Shown piece after piece: positions 1 through 5,834 of a stretch of DNA of 7,877 nucleotides. The notes below the pieces were generated by a model, which was given only the letters and a program-made list of their open reading frames with translations, searched no databases and had not been told where the DNA came from. The DNA comes from CAIPFQ01 sp035480615 (lineage in GTDB: Bacteria; Chlamydiota; Chlamydiia; Chlamydiales; SM23-39). Where the stretch lies: the NCBI GenBank assembly GCA_035480615.1, contig DATIHO010000088.1, positions 1 through 7,877 on the forward strand, given 5' to 3'. The position numbers and the translations under genes are program-made. Position 1 is the first letter of the stretch. The number at the start of each line of letters is the position of its first letter.

Positions 1-2
1 GG

Positions 3-590
3 CAAATACTCAATGCCATAACTGCCCTTGGGCAGGGCGCAGTATTTGTTCCAACAGACTTTTTGAGCCTTGGCAGTCGGCAAACTGTCGATACTGTTCT
101 TCACCGACTCGTTCGAAAGGGAACCATTCGTCGCCTCGCAAGAGGGATATATGATTTTCCTAAAGAACATCCTAAGCTTGGGAAACTCCTACCATCTCCA
201 GAAAAAATCGCGGAAGCTTTGGTTGGTAGAGATTGCACACGCATTCAACCAACGGGCGCTTATGCAGCAAATATCCTGGGACTATCCGAACAAGTCCCTG
301 CTAAAGTTGTATTTCTGACAGACGGACCAAGTCGAACGGTAAAAATCGGCATAACAACCATTCAGCTGCGACGCACAACTCCCAAAAACATGGCGATGGC
401 AGGACGACTTAGCGGTCTTTTAGTTCAAGCGTTCCGTGAATTAGGCAAAGAAAATATCACCCCTGAACGACTTAACTATTTAAAGCGAACTATACCACTG
501 AACGCACGCAAAGAACTGCCCAAGGATATTCGATTTGCACCGGAATGGATGCATTCTATTTTCAAGGAATTGGCCGAGGAGACCGCATGA
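3..590 (+). CDS. AbiEi / DUF6088-type antitoxin, 5' end outside the window
   Basis: The reading frame is open from the first complete codon at position 3, so the start lies upstream and the TTG at 63 is not the likely start. The visible N-terminus (ALGQGAVFVPTDFLSLGSR, then LVRKGTIRRLARGIYDFP) is the winged-helix part typical of the DUF6088/AbiEi family. It is followed by the family's PTGAYAANILGLSEQVPAK and VFLTDGPSRTV segments and an APEWM tail near the C-terminus. Known family role: cognate antitoxin and DNA-binding autorepressor of an AbiEii nucleotidyltransferase toxin. Probably only 10-20 residues are missing, judged from remembered family length. The stop overlaps the next gene's start (ATGA at 587-590), so the two are translationally coupled. 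The promoter and any operator lie outside the window. Family assignment is firm; the antitoxin role follows from family and context. Confidence 0.88.
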   Translation, partial: QILNAITALGQGAVFVPTDFLSLGSRQTVDTVLHRLVRKGTIRRLARGIYDFPKEHPKLGKLLPSPEKIAEALVGRDCTRIQPTGAYAANILGLSEQVPAKVVFLTDGPSRTVKIGITTIQLRRTTPKNMAMAGRLSGLLVQAFRELGKENITPERLNYLKRTIPLNARKELPKDIRFAPEWMHSIFKELAEETA

Positions 591-1633
591 AACTCGACTT
601 TTTAAAACTACCTTCTGGCGAACGACGCCTGTACATGGAACAAGCGGCTATTCAAAGAAATATCTCCCCGGTAATCATGGAGAAAGATTTTTTCGTATGC
701 TGGTTACTAAGTATCCTGTTTGAGTCGCAGTTTTCTGACAGTCTTGTATTTAAGGGAGGCACCTCTCTATCCAAGATATTTGGAGCAATCAACCGATTTT
801 CTGAAGATATTGATCTTTCGCTATCCCCAGCCTTTCTTGGACTGCCTGAATCTGCGGCAAATCGCAGCCAAGCTGATAAATGGTGGGGGAAAGCTGAAGG
901 AGCATGTGAACGTGCTGTTCAAGCTCAGATTATGCCGACGTTAGAAGCATCAGCATTGGGTATATTAGGAAAACATGAGCAGGCAACATTCGAGTTTTTT
1001 ACAGACCCTCAAACCAAATCGCCAGTAATTCTTTTTCACTATCCATCATCGCTGCCCACTGGATTTGACTACATCAAACGCTCTGTAAAACTCGAATTCG
1101 GCTCTCTAACTGATCAACAACCCACCGGACGCTATCCAATACGACCCTGGATTGCGGAGATCTTCCCTGCAGCATTTCCCGATTGGGAATGTGAAGTCGT
1201 AGCCCTAGAGATCGAGCGAACTTTCTGGGAAAAGACTACCATATTACACGCAGAGTATCATCGACCTCTCGATATCTCAATGCCAGAGAGGTTTTCTCGC
1301 CATTACGCTGACACTGCCGCACTAGCAAATCATCCAGAGGCCATCAAAGCTATTAATCATCACGACCTTCGAGACAGAGTCGTTTCATTGAAACATCTAT
1401 TCTTTCGCAGCTCTTGGACAAGTTACACTCAAGCCAAACCCGGCACTTTTCGCCTCGTTCCTAGAGCTGAAAGATTGACTGAATTGCGACGTGATTATCA
1501 GTTAATGCGAGATATGTATCTTAACGAGCCTCTCAGTTTTGATGATATCCTGAGCATCTTAACCAATCTAGAGCATCGTATTAATCTCATAGAACCATTG
1601 CCCAACATGTACCATGAAACCTCATTGCCATAA
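587..1633 (+). CDS. AbiEii-type nucleotidyltransferase toxin
   Basis: This is a 348-residue protein of the AbiEii / DUF1814 nucleotidyltransferase family, the toxin half of type IV AbiE systems. Characterised relatives transfer nucleotides to RNA and arrest growth, aiding phage defence. Visible motifs: KGGTSLSK at residues 56-63, the metal-binding DID at 74-76, a third acidic motif VKLEFG around 167-172 (Glu170), and the conserved ERTFWEK segment at 210-216 followed by HAEYHRP. All key catalytic acidic residues appear intact. I chose ATG 587 rather than the in-frame ATG at 545 because it gives the usual ATGA overlap with the antitoxin gene and has GAGGAG at 576-581 at good spacing. Length is normal for the family. 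A weak hairpin (1640-1660) follows but lacks a T-run. The gene appears functional; activity is inferred. Confidence 0.9.
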   Translation: MKLDFLKLPSGERRLYMEQAAIQRNISPVIMEKDFFVCWLLSILFESQFSDSLVFKGGTSLSKIFGAINRFSEDIDLSLSPAFLGLPESAANRSQADKWWGKAEGACERAVQAQIMPTLEASALGILGKHEQATFEFFTDPQTKSPVILFHYPSSLPTGFDYIKRSVKLEFGSLTDQQPTGRYPIRPWIAEIFPAAFPDWECEVVALEIERTFWEKTTILHAEYHRPLDISMPERFSRHYADTAALANHPEAIKAINHHDLRDRVVSLKHLFFRSSWTSYTQAKPGTFRLVPRAERLTELRRDYQLMRDMYLNEPLSFDDILSILTNLEHRINLIEPLPNMYHETSLP

Positions 1634-1717
1634 GCGCTTCAAAATTGTGCAGGAATTTTGTACACCAATATTTCTAGCAGACCCGATGATTCTATGGTAG
1701 CATGAAACTCTCTGAAT

Positions 1718-1723
1718 AGGAGG
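1718..1723 (+). promoter_or_regulatory. Strong Shine-Dalgarno for the hydrolase gene
   Basis: A perfect AGGAGG lies nine bases before a GTG codon and decides the start of the dienelactone-hydrolase-family gene at 1733. No convincing -10/-35 pair is visible in the roughly 100 bp between the AbiEii stop and this site. Confidence 0.8.
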
Positions 1724-1732
1724 AAGTAAAGC

Positions 1733-2440
1733 GTGCATTCTGCAGAAATTCCCTATCGAGATAATGGTGTTGATCTTGAGGCTTTTGTCGCCCATCCAAA
1801 AGGGGGAAAACACCCCCTCGTTATCTTATGCCATGCGTGGAAGGGGCGAGATGAGTTTATCTGCGAAAAAGCTCAAATGATTGCCAAGAGAGGATACGTT
1901 GGCTTCGCCCTTGATATGTATGGACGAGGCACCTTAGGTAAATCCAAAGAAGAGAACGCCGCGCTCAAGAAACCCTTTATCCAAGATCGACACCTGCTGC
2001 AAAGACGCGTGGTCAAAGCTCTAGAAGTATCTTCCCGCTTGCCTTACGTAGACTCAAAACGAGTGGCAGCGATTGGTTTCGGTTTCGGGGGTATATGCGC
2101 TCTTGATCTCGCTCGCAGTGGAGCTGATTTAAGGGGAGCAGTGAGCGTTTATGGGCATTTTGATCCACCCCCTCCGCAACTAATCAAGCCAATTCGAGCG
2201 AAGATTCTGGTTCTTCACGGCTATCAAGATCCTGTGACCCCTCAAGAGGAACTGAGACGTTTTGAAAAAGAGATGAATGAAGCCAAAGTAGATTGGCAGG
2301 CCCACATTTATGGGAACGCGATGCACGCATTTGCAACGCCTGGAGCCAATGCTCCCGAAGCAGGAATGCTCTATAATCCAGTCGCTGCTGAGCGTGCTTG
2401 GACGGCCATCCAGAACTTTCTGGATGAGGTTTTGGCATAA
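1733..2440 (+). CDS. Dienelactone hydrolase family alpha/beta-hydrolase, nucleophile Cys replaced by Gly
   Basis: This 235-residue protein has the length and layout of the dienelactone hydrolase (DLH) family. The strand-loop VILCHAWKGRDEF comes near residue 30, then GYVGFALDMYGRG (54-66), the nucleophile-elbow region VAAIGFGFGG (111-120), the acid loop LVLHGYQDP with Asp166, and the His loop MHAFATPGA with His198. In the family the elbow reads G-x-C-x-G-G with Cys as nucleophile. Here it is G-F-G-F-G-G, so residue 117 is Gly (codon GGT at 2081-2083). Cys122 is five residues downstream and out of position. Asp and His are kept. The protein may be catalytically dead or reassigned, or the base may be a sequencing error. 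Start is GTG 1733 with a perfect AGGAGG. The stop abuts the left-hand tRNA-derived repeat, so this looks like the chromosomal flank of the island. The physiological substrate is unknown. Confidence 0.88.
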   Translation: MHSAEIPYRDNGVDLEAFVAHPKGGKHPLVILCHAWKGRDEFICEKAQMIAKRGYVGFALDMYGRGTLGKSKEENAALKKPFIQDRHLLQRRVVKALEVSSRLPYVDSKRVAAIGFGFGGICALDLARSGADLRGAVSVYGHFDPPPPQLIKPIRAKILVLHGYQDPVTPQEELRRFEKEMNEAKVDWQAHIYGNAMHAFATPGANAPEAGMLYNPVAAERAWTAIQNFLDEVLA

Positions 2441-2443
2441 AAC

Positions 2444-2455
2444 CGGCAAATCTTT
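2444..2455. repeat. Copy of the tRNA-Phe trailer sequence next to the left att-like repeat
   Basis: The bases cggcaaatcttt here match 7757-7768, the first arm and loop of the terminator behind tRNA-Phe. The match extends left through cataaaa with one mismatch. Here the second arm of the hairpin is missing and the tRNA-derived core follows at once. The copy overlaps the context of the hydrolase stop codon. It suggests this was once the native 3' flank of the tRNA gene, or that the two ends were homogenised. Confidence 0.55.
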
Positions 2456-2516
2456 GGCCAGAACTGGAATCCTTTCTGGCGGGCACGCGAGGCGCGTGTC
2501 TTTGTCCCGAAAGCCG
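2455..2516 (-). repeat. Att-like repeat A (tRNA-Phe 3' end plus extension)
   Basis: Positions 2455-2471 are identical to the last 17 bases of the tRNA-Phe gene (7805-7821). The segment 2455-2500 is identical over 46 bp to 7647-7692, and the match continues after a small change (ttt versus cc) through gtcccgaaagccg. Inside are two inverted repeats. GCCAGA with TCTGGC (2457-2462 and 2475-2480) resembles the two strands of the tRNA acceptor stem brought together. CACGCG-agg-CGCGTG spans 2484-2498. Minus strand is given because the core lies in the sense of the minus-strand tRNA. It lies between convergent genes and probably marks the left boundary of an element integrated at the tRNA gene. Confidence 0.75.
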
Positions 2517-2611
2517 CTTCCAACCAATTCTTTAGACGATCCTAAATCACCTTAGCTTGACTAAAGTGTATAGTGAAAATCTAATAACCCCTGCAAAGAC
2601 TCACCGTCGGT
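2517..2611. other. Short intergenic stretch between repeat A and the immunity gene
   Basis: About 95 bp between the left repeat and the stop of the immunity gene. I see no ORF, no tRNA and no convincing intrinsic terminator on either strand. A small imperfect inverted repeat (CTTAG...CTAAAG, near 2551-2567) lacks a T-run. Confidence 0.4.
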
Positions 2612-2872
2612 TTAGCCAATAAAAAACTTGTCTATAAGAGACTCGAGGATTTCCCCTTCGGGGGTCAATCCATACTTTTCATCAAATCCAGCTATTTGTA
2701 ACTGTTCACCACATAGGTCTCGAATTTCATTAGCTTGATCTTCCGATACGCTGATAAGATGATCGTCACTCATTTGCTGAGCAGAAAAAAGGGATTCTCT
2801 ATGCCTTTTTTGGATAAAGGCTGCCTGACAGAGATAGGTGTATTCTGGCTTACTCAGCTTTATTTTTAACAT
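2612..2872 (-). CDS. Probable immunity protein of the adjacent toxin
   Basis: A small acidic 86-residue protein without signal peptide or membrane segment, so predicted cytoplasmic. Its start overlaps the 3' end of the toxin gene by 23 bp (2850-2872), and the GAGATCGAG just upstream, inside the toxin gene, is the only Shine-Dalgarno candidate. This implies coupled translation. The C-terminal part (EIRDLCGEQLQIAGFDEKYGLTPEGEILESLIDKFF) resembles small proteins I recall encoded directly after DUF4258-type toxin domains, but I cannot name a family with certainty. In polymorphic toxin loci the gene immediately downstream of the toxin is usually the cognate immunity protein, which binds and neutralises the C-terminal toxin domain. 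That role is inferred from position, size and overlap. Confidence 0.7.
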   Translation of the reverse strand: MLKIKLSKPEYTYLCQAAFIQKRHRESLFSAQQMSDDHLISVSEDQANEIRDLCGEQLQIAGFDEKYGLTPEGEILESLIDKFFIG

Positions 2873-4901
2873 TCTCGATCTCGTTAACTAATTTTTCGAA
2901 TTTTTTTGTTGAGGTAGGATTCACAGACACAACCTGATTTGTTTCCGGATTAATAACCACCTCAGCTTTTTGCCCTATAAAACGTTGACTAGGCCGTCCA
3001 AGAGAGTCGATTTTAACATCCTCAATTTTTAAAGGCGATGTAAGCGTATCCAAAATAGATTCCCTAGATACTCCTCTTTGAATGGCTCTTTCCAAAGCAT
3101 GATTGGTAAAAATGACCTCGTGAGTCTGTGACGAAAGATCTCTGGCGACCGCAGAAAATTCCCTCTCGGCGTTGGTGATTTTTTCCAGTTGAGTAATTTC
3201 GTTAGAATTAAACCCCAACTTTTCAGCCATGGCGACTTTGCTATTTTGAATCACCTTAACCACATCGACACCAGCAGCTCCGCCTTCTGCAACAGCCTCC
3301 AAGACAAGAAGTTTCTCCGCCGATTGCAGGTTTTTGCAAACAGCCCCCAATTCTTTGATCGCACCTGTTCCCTTTGCCACCACTTTTGCTGTTGCCCCAG
3401 GAAGAAGAATATCCGCTCCATGCTTGCCAAACGCATAACCAGAGAGCTCCCCTTTTTCCGTTGATGACAGTGAGTCCCATTCAGAGACTAGTTGATGAAA
3501 TTCTGGAGAAAGGGCCTCTCCAATCTGATTCCATTCTCCTGATTTGGCTAAACTGCTAAGTGTTGAGATCGAGTCATATACTTTCTCTCCAGTTTGAACG
3601 GGATGGCATGCGAGATCTGTTACAAATTGCAACATTCCTTCCCCTGAATCGTAAATTCCTTTTGGGAGTCCTTTGGCAAACCCAACAGAGAAGTCAGTTA
3701 CAGAGAATGGTTCATTTACTTGAGAGACATACGCATTATAGTCAGCAATGCTTTCCTCATAGGCCCCAAGTTCAAAATTAGCAACACCTCTCCCTAAATA
3801 TGAGTTCGGGTTGCTTGGGTCGTTTGCAATTGCCCTTCCAAAATCTTGAACAGCTTGGGCGTAGTATCCCGATGAAAGAGCCCAATCTCCCCTAGTCTCA
3901 TAGGCTAAAGTATTTAGGTCAGAGCTGCACCCTGCACATGTTGGTGAATAATTCGTAGAGAAAGCAAGATCTGTTGAATTATGTGGAGATGAGTCCAAGT
4001 AGCTTCCCCATTTTGGCGTTGGATAATACGGATTTGCCCCTAGATTTTGAAGCTCATAACTTAAAAATGGATTCTCTGATGCCTGGGCGGTTAGAGTATC
4101 GATCGTCTTGTGAGTAAAGAGAGAACCTATAATCCTCCCATTTTCTTCCATTGAGATTCCACTAGAAGATGAAATTGCCGCGAGCTGCTCTTGTGCGATT
4201 GTTTCTTTGAATGTCGAGATTTGCTCCTGTAGCGATGAACTTAAAGATCCCTCCTGAGATGATCCCGCGTCTCGGCTGCTATCTTTTTGATGTGGATGAT
4301 CTGCCCCAGCATCTAATGCCCCAACAGAGCCCGTAATTCCTCCGGCAGCAGCTGTTGCTGCAGATGTTGAGATCGCAACAGCTGCTACAACCACTACCGT
4401 TACAGCAACCACAACAATCGCGCCAATAATGATTGCCTTTTTGTGCTTCTTAACGAATGATCTCGTTTGATCCCACTGCTTCTTAAACCAACTCTTACAA
4501 AGAATAATATTTTGCTGGTCCCCTCTAAAAATTGCAGGTTGGACGGAGTATTGAGTATTTGAATCAATCCAGTAGGCATATTGGCAATCGTCTGTTTTAA
4601 AAAGACTTGCAACAGACGTTTCTACGTCAATTTTTTCATCTTTTGTAGCTCCCTCCATAGCAAGAAATGAAATCAACCGATTTGCTTGGTCCAATTCATC
4701 TGCTGAACATCTCTCTTCAAAAGAATCCGATTCGATTAATTCGAGCAAGCGCAGAACCTCATCGTAAGAAAGATTTCGAGCATCTGGAATTTCAAACGGT
4801 TTCTGAACCGAAAATGCAGGGATATCATCGTTTGGATATGCATTTAAGGTTGGAGTTGTAACGACAAGAGACGCTAAAACCACTTTAGAAAAGTGCTTCA
4901 T
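2850..4901 (-). CDS. Secreted polymorphic-toxin-like protein: TPR region, hydrophobic segment, C-terminal DUF4258-like toxin domain
   Basis: 683 residues. Residues 1-21 look like a Sec signal peptide (MKHFSKVVLASLVV..., probable cut near LNA-YP). Residues 153-180 are a Lys-rich then strongly hydrophobic Val/Ile/Ala run followed by an Ala/Gly stretch to about 200, possibly membrane-inserting. A Ser/Gln-rich linker follows. Residues 327-395 form about two TPR repeats (GDWALSSGYYAQAVQDFGRAI; GVANFELGAYEESIADYNAY). Residues 403-505 (GFAKGLPKGIYDSGEGM, ELSGYAFGKHGADI) resemble chlamydial pre-toxin regions as I remember them. The tail 594-667 carries H601-A-L-E-R605...R609-G610 and a closing strand pattern (AEVVIN...VVSVNP), like DUF4258, suggested to be a BECR-type RNase fold. 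Start ATG 4901 has GAGGA at 4910-4906. An immunity-like gene overlaps its end. The delivery route is unknown; toxicity is inferred. Confidence 0.8.
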   Translation of the reverse strand: MKHFSKVVLASLVVTTPTLNAYPNDDIPAFSVQKPFEIPDARNLSYDEVLRLLELIESDSFEERCSADELDQANRLISFLAMEGATKDEKIDVETSVASLFKTDDCQYAYWIDSNTQYSVQPAIFRGDQQNIILCKSWFKKQWDQTRSFVKKHKKAIIIGAIVVVAVTVVVVAAVAISTSAATAAAGGITGSVGALDAGADHPHQKDSSRDAGSSQEGSLSSSLQEQISTFKETIAQEQLAAISSSSGISMEENGRIIGSLFTHKTIDTLTAQASENPFLSYELQNLGANPYYPTPKWGSYLDSSPHNSTDLAFSTNYSPTCAGCSSDLNTLAYETRGDWALSSGYYAQAVQDFGRAIANDPSNPNSYLGRGVANFELGAYEESIADYNAYVSQVNEPFSVTDFSVGFAKGLPKGIYDSGEGMLQFVTDLACHPVQTGEKVYDSISTLSSLAKSGEWNQIGEALSPEFHQLVSEWDSLSSTEKGELSGYAFGKHGADILLPGATAKVVAKGTGAIKELGAVCKNLQSAEKLLVLEAVAEGGAAGVDVVKVIQNSKVAMAEKLGFNSNEITQLEKITNAEREFSAVARDLSSQTHEVIFTNHALERAIQRGVSRESILDTLTSPLKIEDVKIDSLGRPSQRFIGQKAEVVINPETNQVVSVNPTSTKKFEKLVNEIENVKNKAE

Positions 4902-4920
4902 TATATCCTCACATGAAAAG

Positions 4921-4933
4921 GAGTACCCTACTC
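4921..4933. promoter_or_regulatory. Small palindrome in the toxin leader
   Basis: GAGTA-ccc-TACTC is a perfect 5-bp inverted repeat 19 bp upstream of the toxin start codon and just upstream of its Shine-Dalgarno. It could be an operator half-site pair or a small leader hairpin. It is short enough to be chance, and I could not place a good promoter around it. Confidence 0.25.
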
Positions 4934-5081
4934 AATAAAAGAAAATTTTTTGTAGGTAACTCTATCAAATATCGGAAACAAAAAGCAATCTAATCCAAGA
5001 ACAGGTGATTGCCTACTCCAGCAATAGCCCGACATTTTTGGACATCGGCAATCAGCAACTACGGTTATATTACGGCATTTT
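4934..5081. other. Intergenic region upstream of the toxin gene
   Basis: About 150 bp between the DUF1016_N stop and the toxin leader. The toxin promoter would be expected here, but no clear -35/-10 pair stands out. A TTGATA lies on the minus strand at about 4966-4971 without a good -10 partner. Translating past the DUF1016_N stop in all minus-strand frames shows nothing resembling the missing nuclease half. Confidence 0.4.
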
Positions 5082-5570
5082 TTATGGAGCCAGAACCCGA
5101 TAACTCCACCCATGTTTCTTGGACATCCTCATATAAAATTCACGCTCTAAGGGATCTTTGCACTTTGTCAAAATATAGACATGATGAGTCCAGCTAATTT
5201 CTGTCAGCAGTGCTGACAGTTTTTCTCTCCCATGATAAGACTGATAAAAGTCCTTCATCCTCCATAGGTTACGAGAAGAGAATCCTTTCATCCCTGGAAA
5301 AGATTTTTTTAAATCGCGAGCGAGCTGATCAACTACAGAGGTGCCCCATTTGGCTATCTGCTGTTGCTCATGGATAGTCTTTCCGATGTCTCCATATACA
5401 TTGATCAGCTCACGGTTGACCGCCAGCATAGCTCTAGCTTGAGCAGCCCGTATCTTGTGGGTGAGGGCCTCTAGAATAGAGGCATACCCTTCGGGGAGAG
5501 TTATCGGGAATGCTTTCTTTGAGAACTCAGCTTCAGGCTCTTCTAAAATATGTTCTTTCTCTTTAGGCAT
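5082..5570 (-). CDS. DUF1016 (YhcG-type) N-terminal domain protein, nuclease half missing
   Basis: 162 residues from the preferred start, ATG 5570, which has GGGGGAG (5583-5577) six bases upstream. ATG 5609 and TTG 5612 are in frame and give longer products. The protein matches the N-terminal half of YhcG/DUF1016 proteins. It has a long helical region (ALTHKIRAAQARAMLAVNREL), then FPGMKGFSSRNLWRM (residues 91-105), then SWTHHVYILTKCKDPLEREFY (126-146) and GWSYRVL. Full-length relatives are about twice as long and carry a C-terminal PD-(D/E)XK nuclease-like domain. This one stops at RVLAP. It is either a truncated remnant or a stand-alone DNA-binding or partner domain. Its start overlaps the end of a 46-residue ORF (ATGCCTAA), so the two are coupled. 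Confidence 0.82.
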   Translation of the reverse strand: MPKEKEHILEEPEAEFSKKAFPITLPEGYASILEALTHKIRAAQARAMLAVNRELINVYGDIGKTIHEQQQIAKWGTSVVDQLARDLKKSFPGMKGFSSRNLWRMKDFYQSYHGREKLSALLTEISWTHHVYILTKCKDPLEREFYMRMSKKHGWSYRVLAP

Positions 5571-5703
5571 TGGACGCTCCCCCGATTTCCTTCTCGAATA
5601 TGGCCTCATCAAGACCGCCTGAACTGAGGTCGGGACTTTCTTTCAGTACTACATGGTAATCGCATCCAGAGCGACCCTGATTCCCACCTATTAATGCGGC
5701 CAT
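5563..5703 (-). CDS. 46-residue small protein coupled to the DUF1016_N gene
   Basis: Reading the minus strand from ATG 5703 gives a 46-residue peptide beginning MAALIGGNQGRSGCDYHVVL and ending EIGGASNA, with TAA at 5565-5563. The start has a strong Shine-Dalgarno, GGAGGG at 5715-5710, six bases upstream. The stop overlaps the next start as ATGCCTAA, an arrangement that makes translational coupling likely. It has no signal peptide or membrane segment, is Gly-rich, and I do not recognise it. It could be a partner or regulator of the DUF1016_N protein, or a leader peptide controlling its translation. Support is ribosome-site quality and overlap geometry, not homology. Confidence 0.55.
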   Translation of the reverse strand: MAALIGGNQGRSGCDYHVVLKESPDLSSGGLDEAIFEKEIGGASNA

Positions 5704-5715
5704 ATATATCCCTCC

Positions 5716-5834
5716 AAAAATAAAGGCACGAGCGTACTACATCGTCACCTATTAGAGCTAAATAAATCACATCCTATGCCAATTTGATTGTTGCTGATTC
5801 AGAATTTATGAAACCCAACCTGATTTCTGATACG
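5716..5834. other. Intergenic region upstream of the 46-residue ORF
   Basis: About 120 bp between the stop of the 264-residue gene and the Shine-Dalgarno of the small ORF. It is AT-rich and is the likely place for the promoter of the small ORF and DUF1016_N pair. A minus-strand TTGGCA near 5775-5780 is a possible -35, but no good -10 sits at 16-18 bp. No intrinsic terminator is visible. Confidence 0.3.

Noticed and set aside
63..318. TTG start at 63 for the antitoxin, and an 82-residue ORF in another frame at 70-318
   Set aside because: The antitoxin frame is open upstream and encodes conserved family residues (GQGAVFVPTDFL). The 82-residue ORF is an out-of-frame shadow.
545..586. Upstream start for the AbiEii gene at ATG 545
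   Set aside because: ATG 587 gives the typical ATGA overlap and has a good Shine-Dalgarno. The extra 14 residues do not look like the family N-terminus.
1640..1660. Hairpin CAAAATT/AATTTTG after the AbiEii stop as a terminator
   Set aside because: The 7-bp AT-rich stem has a 7-nt loop and no T-run, so it is too weak to call.
2180..2527. Two minus-strand ORFs opposite the hydrolase 3' end (2180-2527 and 2184-2486)
   Set aside because: They lie antisense to a well-supported family gene and start in repeat A, with no family resemblance.
4928..5113. 61-residue minus-strand ORF as a frameshifted DUF1016 C-terminal half
   Set aside because: Its sequence shows no PD-(D/E)XK-like motif or similarity to the family's second half, and it partly overlaps the end of the DUF1016_N gene.
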